From Angiostrongylus vasorum (taxonomy: Eukaryota; Nematoda; Chromadorea; Rhabditida; Metastrongylidae), in NCBI GenBank assembly GCA_018806985.1, contig JADANN010000146.1, positions 620,001 through 684,000 of the forward strand: a stretch of 64,000 bases of DNA. The letters are read 5' to 3'. The translations under genes and the position numbers were made by a program. The stretch's first letter is position 1; the number at the start of each line of letters is the position of its first letter. The notes below the pieces were generated by a model. That model ran no database searches and was not told the DNA's origin. It saw nothing but the letters and a program-made list of their open reading frames with translations. Below are positions 23,722 through 35,925 of the stretch, in pieces.

Positions 23722-24112
23722 TGTATCTTGCTTACTTGACACTTGAACTGGCCGTCCTCACTTGTTGTGCGGCCCTCAGCATAATCTCCGTTTTTCGGAG
23801 ATTTGCTGGTTTAGACATTGCGGTTCCCTGGGAGTCCCGAGGTCAGCCTGGCCAAAGTCTGCCCCCCAGGTCTTCACCACCACGGGCAGTCGCAGCCCTT
23901 GTGGATCAGAGGGAGATTTGCCACCATGCGACTTTGATACCAGGACGGTGGTGGATCCTGGTATTGGTTTACTCTTTGCTAGGCTTCCTCATGGAAACGC
24001 CGGACTCCTTCTCGGCTTGGGAGACCCTGACAGGGAATGACTCCCACGCTGTACATCGCAGTCCGACACCCAGGAACACCTGCCAGTCACAATGAGGCGG
24101 TAAACCGTTGGG
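23722..24112 (-). repeat. R4 repeat, full
   Basis: The only copy in the opposite orientation. ACTTGAACTGGCCGTCC at one end, GAGGCGGTAAACCGTTGG at the other. It has a 124-residue open frame without support as a gene. Confidence 0.9.
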
Positions 24113-25516
24113 AGGTTTTGCAGTAAAACAATTGAAAATGAGTGAGCCAATTCGGCGAGTTGGTGAGCGTTAAGTTAACGACATTATTAGAGCCACTGCA
24201 GCTCTAGGCTCAAGAATTTTCAACAAGAGAAAATTAGCTCGACTAAAGTGACTATCTAACGAAGAAAGCAGGAACACGTTTTGAGAAAAAAGCTGATATT
24301 CATGAGAAAAAAAAATGTTTCTAGGAAACCTGGAAGTTTACGCAGTGGTCCAGAAAAGTTGAAAAAGAAATCAAAGTGCATTTTTTTGCTGGTGTGACAA
24401 CAGTTTCACGCAACATGGTTTCTCTTCCGCAGGAGAAGCCGTGCTGTTTTGTAAATACAAGAACATTACAGTAACCCGGCCGGCTTAAGTTTGATGAACC
24501 CTGAAAAGCGGCAAATTTCACGACGGCAATATTAACTCATTGATGTCATCACTGAAGTGAAGAATGCACTCGAGTGTCGTAACATGAAATGGGCTGCTCC
24601 TCTTTAATTTCCTTTTTTTACGTCAGAGCAAGTTCTTGCATGGAAATTGGAAGAAAATAGGCTACTCGCGAAAGGATTATTGTAGCATTAAATGTGTCAG
24701 TTCTCCTTTTCCTCTAAGAAATTAGTGCACCATTAGATCTCCTATCATTCCTTATGGTGATCAACGAGCGGCTTCAGTGAGCGTCGAAAGAGTTTACACC
24801 GCTCTGATACACACCAATGCAGGCCATAGGGGCTATGGAACATAGCGGTGCAGCCCAATGAGCTACATGATATTAACAGAATCACATATTTCTACTCAGA
24901 TCTTCACGAAGAATTCTAAGCATGGATCTGCTTCTTAACTGTTGTGCGCTTGCATCCGTTCAGCGTCTTATGAGACCTACAATCTAATTACCCCTGCCTA
25001 TCGGTTATCCTAAGATTTATCTTGCGTCTGATCCGCTTGATTTTCGAAATCTGAGTTTTACTCCAGGCTGTCTTTAACCATCGATGACGGTTGAATTCCT
25101 CGCTTCCTAATTTATTACTATAGTAGCCTCAGTTAAAGAGAAAGTGTAGTTGTTTTTTGAGAAGACTTAACGCTTATAGGCAATTATAAAGACTTGAAAG
25201 TTTGGTCCAATCGTTTACAATCGATCTAGCAAATAGCAGAAAGATTTGTGCTCTTCCTACATTCTAATTTATTGAATTTTGCTGTTCCAGCGGTTCAGTC
25301 ACATCTGGAAAATTCTTTTTGTAAAGTGTGGAGTTTCTTTTCTGTGAACTCTCATATAGACAAATCTGGCGATGTCATCATGGAAGAGAATAGCGAGTCG
25401 ACTAACTAGTACTGGTTGGACATCGTTTATGGCAAACTTCAGATAGTACTTTTAGAAAAAGCGTTTTTTCTCATTTACCGCAGCTATATGAAAATAATTG
25501 AGTGGGAAACTTTTTG
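24113..25516. other. No recognisable feature
   Basis: An A-box-like string near 24880 on the minus strand has no B box, so it is not called as tRNA. Confidence 0.45.
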
Positions 25517-25580
25517 AAATGCATGGCACATCTCTCAGGGGATTGGTCAACGCCTAGAGCTTTATCCCTTATCCTTTAAG
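25517..25580 (+). repeat. S1 SINE 3' fragment
   Basis: It has only the end block ATGCATGGCACATCTCTCAG, then CGCCTAGAGC and tail TTTATCCCTTATCC. Confidence 0.7.
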
Positions 25581-25836
25581 CTTAAGCCCTGTTAAATCAG
25601 TAATTGCTGTAAAACCCACATCGCTATGGTCTTTCAGTCAGCACACTTAATATTGAGACAGATTTTGTTCACACCGAAAAAAACATCACAACATTCACGA
25701 TTTAACAGCGGTAGTCAGACTACATATATAATCAATCAGTATACGAAATTGATGATGGCGCTGATATTATCGCATACGGTGCGCTCGCATTAACCTCCCC
25801 TTCAACGTTGACAGTGGCGCTTGTCGTCCATAAGTT

Positions 25837-28800
25837 TTACTTCCGTCCGGCTCTCTCCAAGTAGCTGCTCAGCTCGAGCGCACTTTGAAGTTCCTGTGAC
25901 GGTGAGAGTGCAGCTCGTTTCTTCCCAGCGTCAAAGAGTCGATTGTACATCTGAAAAAATCGTTGCATTTACTCATTGAACTGGAAAAGTTCCATAGTAC
26001 ATTACAACTACAACGTTGTTTCGTAGTAGTGAAGAAAAGTGATTAAAAATTCCAGGCAAGCAAGCCATGTTATCTGAATAAACTCAGTGGTACGTTCATT
26101 CCAGCTGATGGGTGATTGTTGATGGCACCGCTGGGTAAAAAAAAATGGCTGAGAAAAGGGCAAAGCAAGGGCCTCAGTGGTGCAGTGGGTAACAAGTGAG
26201 CGACCGGAAAGAGTAATCGCGTGTTCGAATCTAGCGTGTGGTCCAAATTTTGCAAATATATCAGCATCATAGTAGTTGTATTTTTTCATCACACCCTGCC
26301 GTGAAAAAAGCAATGATAGGCAGCAAATAAAAAGGCAAAAAATAAGTCTTATTTTACGACTTGGAGAAAAAAGAGAAACCGTTTCAAGTTCTACATTTCT
26401 TAGAGTTTCGGTTCTTGAAACCGTACGTGATTCTTCAAAAATAATTCTTTATTCTCACCAAAATCATCACATTTTCATTTAAGCTTGTTATGTTGTTCTC
26501 AATAAGTCAAACAAATGGTCACCGGATTCGTCGTTGCTATCACAGCATAGCGGTCGTTTTAGAAGAATCCCAGTCGTTGGAAAGCAAAACATCCCCAAAA
26601 TCCACAACGGCTGACAACTGCCTGTGGTAAGGACTTAGAGACAGTCTGGTATGACATGTCGGATTTACAGAAAAAAATCATGTCCGAACAAAATTCAGCA
26701 CTCAAATGAAGAGGAGATCCGCAGAACCCGAAGTTTCACACGAACCCTCCACGAAATTGACAATCCTCGACGATAAAGACTGTACGAGAACGAAATGAAT
26801 AAAGAGAGTTCTGGAATCGGTATGGTAGCCGTTGATGGGCCAAATAAGTATTCAACTATTACTTTATGAGCTTAAAAACGACTTTCATTGAGCTCATGTA
26901 AGAAGAGTCAGTCATCTACAGCAATGCTAATATGTGAGTTTTTCTTTGATTATGATACTCAGCTGAAGCAAATTTAACTGCGTATCTAAATACTCGTCAA
27001 AGATATTCTATGCATGATATTTGCTACAACAGGTTCTTTGTTTGCTTAGGAATACAAACGAGTTTGGATAGCGTTTCTCCCAGCTGCATGTGCTTAATTT
27101 ATTGAACAATCCAGTCATAGGGAAAACCTACTTCATGAATGATTAGTTAGTTACTGAGTTATATTAAGAAAATTACGTCCGCAATAAAAGTTTTTAATAC
27201 GGGAACAAATGAGATCGAAGCATTGTAAAACTTTATCGCATAGTAAATTTGTTTTTCAAGGCAAGGAAAGTATGGTAGAAAGTCGACAGCCAACCTATAC
27301 CAATGTTCACAACAATATCTATGAAGGACCCGATTCCAATAAAGGTAGTGAAATGCTTTATTGGGTATCTTTTATAACAGCCTTCATGCCTGATGTAATT
27401 TTATCAATTCAGATGGTTTCAAGTTCATAAGAGTGCTCAAAATTACGTGAAGATCGAATATTTGGGATTAAAATATCCATCAGCTATAAAACTCGTCTTA
27501 AGCTGGCTTAACGCTGATAGCACTAGACAGAATTTTCTACGATGATCTTCACAAGGGCACGTATGGCGCAGTGGTCGGGGGGTGCGCCACAACACACGCG
27601 TGGAATCGATCCTCTTGCTCATGGCCTACCAAGCCTTCCATCCCTCCGGGGTCGGAAAATTGATACCAGACTTTTCTGGGAGAATAGCAACACTGACTTG
27701 ATACATCGCTAGGCCACCGCGAGTCATTGTAAAGGCCAAATATGCATTCAATCACCTCCAACGATACTTAGTGAAGTCGAATGCACGGCGCATTCCTCAG
27801 GGAATAATGAAGGCCGATTGCTTTATCCTTTCATTTTTTTACCGTTCATAAGTCATTTCGATGAAACACTAAGTTTTCCTTTGAACACGAATAGTAGAGC
27901 TTGTTGAAGAATGGTCAGACAATGCTAGAGTGCAAAAGTTCTTCATAAAAAAGGTCTAGACGTCTAGACCTGCGACTTCTATTCTATAAATGTCAAGCTT
28001 GGCAGAGAGAAACCAAATACCTTTCTCTGTAATATGGTTTAGTACCTCATTATTATTTTAAGGAATACCTCTCTGATTTCCACCAAGTCATTATTTCCCA
28101 CTCATGGCTTCAGTTATTGATTTTGGTCTTTACTAAAAATGACTTTTCCGTCAAGCTGGTCTCTTTACCTTTCCTTAAACGTTGAAAACGACTTATTACT
28201 TCGTGTGTCACTATGGGTGATAGTGAGAATTAGATGGCGCGATTCTCACCTGCATCTGTCGGCCGACGTCGTTAGCAACGCTCACTTGACGTTTACCCAC
28301 GTCCATCAAGGTACGTAAGTTTCCAACGTTCTCTTCCACGTCAAATGACGGCGAAATATGACGTTTCAGACTGAGCGGTGATCGTTTATAAGCGGGATTC
28401 TGTAATTAAAGTTCTTTACTAAGCAATGAATAAGGTGCATTGGATACAATTCGTTTGTTTTGAGGGAGAATAATGCCCACATCCGCTTTCAAACCAACAT
28501 ATCTCAGCTTTGTACTAGGATTCATTCCTTAAAACAAAACCATTAGGATCTATACACCTTTACGAGGAAGACGTGTTATTTCGAACAAAAAAAGCAATCA
28601 CTTCGCAGTTATGTCGCGCTGCACGGAATCTCGCCTGTTTGTTTGCTCTCGTATTCGAAATATGAGTCTTGAAGTAATGAGATGGAACAAACGTCTGTCA
28701 TGGGCTCCAGAAAGTCAGAGCTTTGTCTTATAATAGAAATGATGTTTTACTCGGTTAAGGAATACTTGAAATTGTTACTTTTTGTCCCTGGTTGTAAAAT

Positions 28801-30536
28801 TCGCTACGAGCTAAAACATGTTCATTTCAAGACAAAATTGAAGATGTACGGTTAATTTAAACGATAAAAGGATAAAGCTCTCGGCGTTGATCAATCCCCT
28901 GAGAGAGGCGCCATGCACTCGACTTCATTGAGTATCGCTGGAGGTGATTAAATAAATATCTGGCCTTTGCAATGACTCGTGGTGGCCTATTGATGTATCG
29001 AGCCAGTGCTGCTATCCTCCTAGACAAGTCTGGTACCAATTTGCCGACCCCGGATGGATGGAAGGTTTGGTGGGCCATGGGCGCTGGGATCGATTCCACT
29101 GTGTGTCGCAGTGGCGCCTCCAATCACTGCGCTACACGCGCCCACAGTTAATTTAAAAGCATATATGGTTAGGCGGTTTATTCTTCTCCAGTACCTGAGT
29201 TCTAAGTGAGCCCAAATTTCCACATGACAACGCCCTTGCTTCTGCACTTGCTTCTCCACACATTGGTGTCATCTTGCGATTAAATGCGATCTACCAATGA
29301 GGCGATAAAGTATTCAAGTAGTTTTATCTTGCGATTTTTTGCATCAAGATGAAGTAGAATTTGTTATTTAGTAAGACTACACCACATAAAGGATAAAGCT
29401 TTCGGCGTTGATCAATCCCTGAAGGACGTGTTATGCATTCGACCTCATTGAGTATCGTTGGAGGTGATTAAATGAATATCTGGCCTTTACAATGACTCGC
29501 GGTAGCCTAACGATGTATCGAACCAGTGCCGCTATCCTCCCAGATAAGTCTGATGCGAGTTTACCGACCCCGGAGGGATGGAAGGCTTGGTGAGGCATGG
29601 GGCGGGGATCGATTCCACACGTGTGTTGCAGGGCAGCTCCGACCACTGCGCCATAAGTACCTACAAATCTGCACATAGGCGATAACATCTTCGAAGAACA
29701 AAGCTTACAATAACTAAAAATTCCTCAAGCACTCAAAGTTCTGAACGAATCACAAAACGAAGCGAGGAAAGATATTATGCTCGAAGGCTGGTAGTTGTGA
29801 TGAAGCAACAACTTTCAATTCGCATGTATTCGAGATTCCTTGTGAAATTGCTATTTCCAATATTACTTGACTCATATGAGGCTGCTAATCTGTCAAAAGT
29901 TCCACTGTGAAAGGATGACGAAATAGAATTCAAGGTGACAAAAAAAGTCGAGCGCAAGTAACGTAGTGTTCAGAGGTGCCCAACAATGAACTCATCCTAT
30001 TCGTCGTCGGTTCTATCTTACCACCCAGAAAACAAAGTTCACCATCCACACATTGTCAGCAGATTGCTTTCAGATTTGTCCGAGTGCACAAAAAACCACT
30101 GAAGTGATACTTGACATGGTAAAGTCACTTTCTATGCTTGATAATATTCATTTAACAACTTCAGCGGTACTACGGATGGGAATGAATGCATGGCGTATCT
30201 CTAACAGATTGGTCAGTTTTGAGTTCTTTATTTTCTATGCTTTGCAAAGCGCAAGAATTTAAATAGATATTAATGATCTTATATGTTATTTATGCAGCAA
30301 AATTTATGAATCTGATTCTAAGCGGTGTGAAATTTACCAAGGCTTCTATATCCATCACAGAAATCTGTAAGATACCGTATCCTAACCTCTGATTCGAAAC
30401 CGTACATTCCCATTATTAGAGGATGTAGATCGTTCTCTAGTCTAACAGCGGGGCTTAGTTGACGTTTGGCACGCACGGAGTTTGCACCCGCATAGCAAAC
30501 GATCATCGCCAAGACAACAACCTGACGTAGCACCAT
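25837..30536 (-). CDS. Possible secreted neuropeptide-like precursor (two exons seen)
   Basis: Exon 30387-30536 starts at an ATG three bases after a 3' splice site (TTTAATTCCAG). It encodes a signal peptide (MVLRQVVVLAMIVCYAGANS), then a dibasic AKR and LSPAVRLENDLHPLIMGMYG, ending at GAG|GTTAGG in phase 0. Exon 25837-25950 follows TTTTTTCAG, is also phase 0, and encodes MYNRLFDA-GKKR, then AALSPSQELQSALELSSYLE, ending RAGRK and stop. GKKR and GRK are canonical amidation and cleavage signals, and both exons lie on the same strand. If joined directly the precursor would be 87 residues. A later donor in the first exon (TTG|GTAAAT) is also possible, and middle exons may be missing. The ~4.4-kb intron would contain S1 copies. 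I do not recognise the family. The joining of the two exons is inference. Confidence 0.4.
26075..26345 (+). repeat. S2 repeat, variant subfamily
   Basis: CAGTGGTGCAGTGGGTAAC (A box) and GTGTTCGAATC (B box), then TTTTGCAAATATATCAGC and GGCAGCAAATAAAAAGG. Confidence 0.8.
27272..27450 (+). CDS. Possible short two-exon ORF, unknown
   Basis: An ATG follows a 3' splice site (GTTTTTCAAG) by eleven bases. It encodes MVESRQPTYTNVHNNIYEGP and ends AAAG|GTAGTG in phase 1. A possible second exon follows ATCAATTCAG at 27413 and reaches a stop after DGFKFIRVLKIT. The first exon is convincing in composition and splice sites. The short second exon may be wrong and further exons may exist. Function unknown. 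Confidence 0.3.
27555..27832 (+). repeat. S1 SINE
   Basis: Head GGCACGTATGGCGCAGTGG, B-box-like GGAATCGATCC, core with GATACCAGACTTTTCTGGGA, tail CTTTATCCTTTC. Confidence 0.88.
27952..27971. repeat. 20-bp perfect palindrome
   Basis: AGGTCTAGAC is followed immediately by its reverse complement. It lies in otherwise plain sequence. Could be a binding site for a dimeric protein, or chance. Confidence 0.6.
28190..28400. other. GC-richer stretch with many ACGT cores
   Basis: CCGACGTCG, TTGACGTTT, CCACGTCC, GTACGTAAG, CCACGTCA and TGACGTTTC occur within about 110 bp, followed by TTTATAAGC. It could be a promoter or enhancer with bZIP-type (CREB/ATF-like) sites. No gene start is recognised beside it. 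Confidence 0.25.
28862..29146 (-). repeat. S1 SINE with 11-bp target-site duplication
   Basis: GTTAATTTAAA occurs at 28851-28861 and 29147-29157. Full body and head GCGCGTGTAGCGCAGTG on the minus strand. Confidence 0.9.
29391..29662 (-). repeat. S1 SINE
   Basis: A nearly full copy 0.25 kb from the previous one in the same orientation. Tail GGATAAAGC and head side CACTGCGCCATAAG are recognisable. Confidence 0.85.
30180..30235 (+). repeat. S1 SINE 3' fragment
   Basis: GAATGCATGGCGTATCTCT and GATTGGTCAG match the S1 end block, within the possible neuropeptide-like gene's intron. Confidence 0.55.
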
Positions 30537-30540
30537 CACC

Positions 30541-32027
30541 TGGAATTAAAGGAATAAGAAATAACTATCATTAAAAAAAATTATAATTATATAGCTACGC
30601 ACGAAAATCGGCTACGGTAAAAACGTTTTGAGCAACATAGCACTCGTCTTGCACGATTAACGAGTAGGTATGAAGTGTGGGAAGGAATGTATCCGCTGTG
30701 CGATAAACACCACCTTTCAACCTACTCAAGAGTATGATGTAATCACTTGTAATCATCTCTGACGCAGTCAACTTAAGACAGAACCGATAATGGCTAGTTC
30801 CTTTTTTAAACTACTAGATTAAAAAGGAAGTTCTACAATACTATGTAATTTCCTACCCAAAACATGTCATTTAGGACGAGTGTTTTAAATACCAAAGTAA
30901 TAAAACAACCATTTGAAGTCATACTTGATGGCGAATGGCCATGTTTCAAAGATTAATCCTAACTGCTCAGAACTAGTGAACATCGTTTCCAAAACAGATA
31001 ATCCTTTAATCAGCGAAAGACTCGAGCTTGCCCAAGTAAACACCATTATTGCCAGTGGTGCATAAGACCTGCTTCATTGCCTTTGCTCAAGAAAGAAACG
31101 TGCTTTTTTTTTGTCTGGTGGCATCTTTCTTGTTTGTAACATTAAAGAATCTGAGCAGTCTAGGTTACTAAATAGAAGTGTCGAACTCGATTCCACTTTC
31201 AGTGATGTTCATAGGAAGATGAACTGCCATATATTGCAGTTCGACATTTCTCGGAAAAAACGGCAGAGCCGTAATAAGCAGGTGAACTAGTGGGCGGCTT
31301 GAGAAGATTGCGTTTAATGAGTACTAACATCATCCACTTTTCACAAGATTACATCCTCATTGTATTCGAGGAGTGTATCCCAGGAGATGAACTATGATGT
31401 TCTGCGGGAGATACATCTATGCAAGATGGTCATTCCAGTGGAAAATTAGAGTGAAAAAGAGTCGTCCAATATTTACATTTGAACCAAGAATAAAAAAAGT
31501 TCAGTGATTATCCGTCGTAGTGAAGAACTTTGATGCACTACGGAAGATTCAACTTTGCGAAAAGGTCAGGTCATCCTAGCTGAAAAGAACGGTATAATGT
31601 TTTTTATTCCTACTAGGAAGAATTGAATTCTAGAAATCGACTCCGCCCCGAGGGTAAGTGCAATTGCGAAGTGGAAAAGCTTTCTCCTACTTATAATGGC
31701 TGGCGACTGCAGTTGTTCGCCAACACAGAGGTATTCAACAATTCATCTAACAATGATGTGGGCTCAACGTAATTAATGATCTCAGTGTCTCTTTGAAATT
31801 ATTAGCAATTTTGTTGTTTAATCTGTGACAATGAGTAATTATAGTCCAACCCAGAGCATATAATGAGAACAAAAAATCCCAAGCCTTGATTGAATTTATT
31901 GTGCTACGGGAATTACGAACCACTTACGATAACAACATGAGCAATATGGATCCAGAGGCCTGAAACATTAAATGTTGTCGTTCAAAGAAATTCTTTACAA
32001 GTTAGTTAAAAAGTTCTTAAAAATATA
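30541..32027. other. No recognisable feature
   Basis: This lies upstream of the possible secreted precursor on its strand and would hold its promoter if that gene is real. Confidence 0.4.
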
Positions 32028-32415
32028 TGCTAGGGCAGACAGCGCATTGGTAGTCATGCTGTCAATTATGAGCACAGTGCTGCTCCGACTCCGCAATAGG
32101 ACCACCAAATTTCTCATTCCTCCTGGGTTGAACGATTGTTATTATACTTGTTTAGCTCCCCAACTCACTCCCACTAATACGTAGGAACACTCTAGCACAG
32201 CTATCCCAGAATTCGTGGGAGGATGAATTCGACCTATATTCAACAACATTTGTAAAGAAGACAACAATCCACGAGTAGCAGCCGAATCCACAAGTGAAAT
32301 GTTCAAAGAGCTTTGTGGATGATGGATGGAAAAGAGGAAGCAAATGGTAGGCAAGAAGGATTGGGATCCAGTAAAGATGTGGTGATGGGTCACGTGAATT
32401 ACACTAAAAAGTGTA
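32028..32415 (+). repeat. S3 SINE, diverged
   Basis: GGGCAGACAGCGCATTGGTA (A box), a GAGCACAGTGCTGCTCCGAC B-box remnant, and a body with AAGTGAAATGTTCAAAGAGC and CTTTGTGGATGATGGATG. Confidence 0.65.
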
Positions 32416-33234
32416 AGCAAGCATAGGATATTTTCGCATGTAGGGTGATGACATCAAATGGGAACTGATAGATGGGGGAATCTTTGGAAATCATTTAAAG
32501 GAGCTATTTGGAAACATCGCTTTTCTAAAAAAAACACAAGGATAAACAAATCGGACTCTTTGGGAAGTTAGTGGAAATTTCCACAATTAAAAAAAACTAG
32601 AAGAGTTCACAAGAAAGAAGACAGTAAGGATCTTCAGTGGCTTGAAAATGGTTATAAAGCTCCTGATTACAAAGATAATTTCAATTTTTTTCTGACTAAA
32701 AAATACCTGACAAATAAGGAAACTGAAGATTTCTGACAAAAATTTATTTTTTAGCAAGTATTTTCGCACTCCTATATTGTGGACTTTTTTTGTTTCCTGA
32801 AGACGTCCGTTCATACACTAAAAGTGGAAATTAACTATTAAGCGACATCCTTAGGATAAGCAATGAGATTCAATCAAGCACGAAGAACTGGTCGCCTTGA
32901 GTGAATCAATTTGCCCAAATATTCCAATATACTCAAATTTGTTTACTCGCTTCAGTAGAGAAGAGATTCTCTGCAAATGAAATTCTTGTCAAAGAAGTAA
33001 GCGTGAAGATTTAGCAGGTTTTAGAAGGAGACAGTTAAAATCAGATTTTTAAAAATGACCCGACATCATGGATATTGTGTGGATCGCAGCATTCTTTGCA
33101 TTTGATTCATTTCCTGGCATCCACAGCCCACGAAGGTCTTCACACTTTGGGTGTGGTTCAACTGCTGCTTGAGGACCTGGTCTTATTCAGGAATATTGTT
33201 GAATACTAATCAAGTCGATTCTCCCCTGGCTTCC

Positions 33235-33425
33235 TGGCCAAGTCATGCCAGAGAGCTCCCTAGGTCTTCATCGGAGGCATGCGCCATCCAATATGGATTG
33301 AAGGGAGCACACTGATCCCAGAAATGTCTGGTGCCAATTTCGCAATGTCGAAAAGGTGGTGGTGGGGTGCATCAGGGCGCGTCGAACCAAGAAGTGCGTG
33401 TCCTGAACGCCGTCACTACCACGTC
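33235..33425 (-). repeat. S1-related SINE, diverged
   Basis: It keeps AAATGTCTGGTGCCAATTTC (core) and, on the head side, GGGCGCGTCGAACC. Other parts are eroded. Confidence 0.45.
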
Positions 33426-34519
33426 CACTCCAGCACCAAAATTAGATTAAGTCGTCATAACTGCAGGTTTTTTTTTCATTCCAGAGATGTACTCTGCCAA
33501 AATTACCGTCTGCTGCAAATTACTTTCAAATGATCTTCTTACGTTCCAATTTCACGGCAGACAATTTTTGTGTCTTTATATCACGGTAATCAAGACTATC
33601 GAAAAACTAACAGACAAAAGGTCTTTGATGTGTTTCGAGGAGGTTTATAGGGGGATAAACTAGCCCTTAAAAACTGTAGTAAGCAACAATGCATAACAGG
33701 ATGGAAAGAAAAGCTGGCCACCATTAAAGCCCTATTCGCGCTCATCGCCTACGACATCTAGCTACTTGACTCCATTTTCTCAAAGGACACGACAAAAATT
33801 GGAGATTTCATCTCGAGACATTTGTTGCTATAGTTTCTAAACAACTGTAAGTAGATTCTTCATTCACTGACGTGAGGTAGGGTTTTTTTTTGGTTCGGTT
33901 ATTACTAGAGCAATTCTTCTACCACGAAAAGAAAAGTTGTGAAAGAAGGCTTAAGGGTGCAATGTCTCAGAGTAGATGCATGACTTATGCATTGGGAGGA
34001 AGTCTGTAACCGTTCTCACGAACTTCTCGTCATTATAAACTTTTAGACGAATCGAAATATGCAGAATGCAATTGCCACACACGCCAGCACAAAATTTCTA
34101 AAAAAATAAAATGTTTGAATTTATATACATATATGCATGCATGTATTGGAAGGATATTTAAATCCAGAAAAAAACCCATATCTTGAATCCATCTCATATA
34201 TGGTCGCTTCTGGTCTGCCTTTTATTCTCAATGTGCTACCGTAGGACACAGAGGCCATCGTGGGACACAAGTGGGACAAACAGGCCTGTTATTGCTAAAA
34301 CGAAGAAGATTCACCAGCAATTGTAAGAGCATCGGAAATTACGACTCTTTCTAGAATGGCGATGTAAAGATGCCGTAAATTCAAAAGAAACGACAGCGAT
34401 TCGAATATTGGGCGCAACTAGCTGAAGGCTACTGCTAAAATTCTTGCCATAACTATACTGCTTCACTGCACGTTGTTACCTTAAGCTGGCATAAAGAGTT
34501 GTAAAAGAATAATAAATTA

Positions 34520-34630
34520 AAGGGTTTGGCGTTTATCGATCCTTTATGGATGCGCCGTGTATTCGACTCTATTCGTTGCGAAATACAAGTGATTGAGGGC
34601 ACATCTGGCCTGTGAAGCGACTTTTAAGGG
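34520..34630 (-). repeat. S1 SINE, 3' part only
   Basis: It contains GGCGTTTATCGATCC, GATGCGCCGTGTATTCGACT and GATTGAGGGCACATCTGGCC. Confidence 0.7.
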
Positions 34631-35694
34631 CTTGTCAACCAAACAACTCTTGTTATTGTATCGTACTAAAGAATGTGAGTTAAAGAAAACTATACAGTAT
34701 AGTTATTTATTCAATTTCTCGAAGAAAAAACAGTAATTGATAGAAGGAAGTGTGCTGGTGCACCCCTGTCCTATGGTTCTTAAGCAATCAGTGAACACTG
34801 GATTTTCCCATTTTCTTGTGATTTTTGCTAATTCGGACTAAATGCTTAGCAGTAATTTCGTATCTAAGAGCTTTTATCTCAGACCAAAAGAAAAAGAACG
34901 TTCCCACAGAAGGCATCATAATTTCATCGCTTTCATTTCTCCGAAACTTTAAATAAACAACTTAACCCTTTCATCTGAGAGTCGATGGAGTGAGGAATGC
35001 TTTTTGAAGCACCAACTTTTCTGGCAAATATTGTTTTGTATCCTTTGAAAAATTGCATTCAAAAATATCGGCCATTCAAAAGTTGTTAAAAAATATTGGT
35101 GCAGCTAAGTGGAAGAGGAAATAAAAAAGGAAATAAATGTAGTTTTTGTTAGATTTATAGAATAAAAACCGTATTGGCTGAGAAGGAAATTATTGCTTAC
35201 CCATTAGTATAAAAATGATGTTGAAAAACAGTCTGTAACCTTGGTAATTTTAATGACTAGGTGTTATACCTGCCTATTACGATAATCCCTCAGTGGATTA
35301 AGCCGAATGTGTCAGTGTAGTATCCATTCATTAGTGCTATACGTCAGAACCCAAATAACCCATTGCTCGGCAGAGTGAACAGCTAATTTTCGCTTAAGGC
35401 ATTTATTCTCACTGGTTTTAGAGAAAGTGCACCTACAAATGCTCATGTTTCTTCCATTGAAGTATGCTCATGGCAAACAAGTTGTGGCCTTCTGAAGACG
35501 AAAGAGCTGGGACTTATTGTTTCATGACGATTTCTGAATCGTCCCACATGCACAAATAAAACTTCATCTCATTGAATTGGTAACAAAGCCGCTATATGCT
35601 CTACCAAACTAACGCACCTATGTAAAAACATGCCTATGAACACTGTAAGTAAATTCGTTTTGGTAGAACAGCTAAATGACGAATTGAATCTATC

Positions 35695-35925
35695 AGTGCT
35701 TTCTTGCGGAAGGAACCAGTCGGTTTGATCCTCGCTTTATCTCTTATACACCACCGACAAACGTCACCCGTGTCGCCTCTCGGGCACACTCAAACCCTCG
35801 ACCCCACGTGGTCGGCACACTGATGCTAAACTTGTTCGGTGATAAAAGCATTTTGGCAGGCTCCTCCAAATCCATTTTTGTAAAGCAAATACACAGTCAA
35901 TCATCTCCACCATGTCACGAGTTTA
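35695..35925 (+). repeat. S1 SINE, diverged
   Basis: A GGTTTGATCCTC B-box-like stretch, a CCCCACGTGGTCGGCAC core relic and CAGTCAATCATCTCCACC follow the S1 order. Confidence 0.55.

Noticed and set aside
23721..24095. 124-residue ORF
   Set aside because: It lies inside an R4 repeat. Other copies have comparable frames on both strands, reflecting GC-rich composition.
24830..24900. tRNA-like A-box string on the minus strand
   Set aside because: No B box and no cloverleaf. Not a tRNA gene or a recognisable SINE head.
29775..29957. Minus ORF considered as a middle exon of the neuropeptide-like gene
   Set aside because: Joining it after CAG in phase 0 gives an immediate stop. Phases do not fit either flanking exon.
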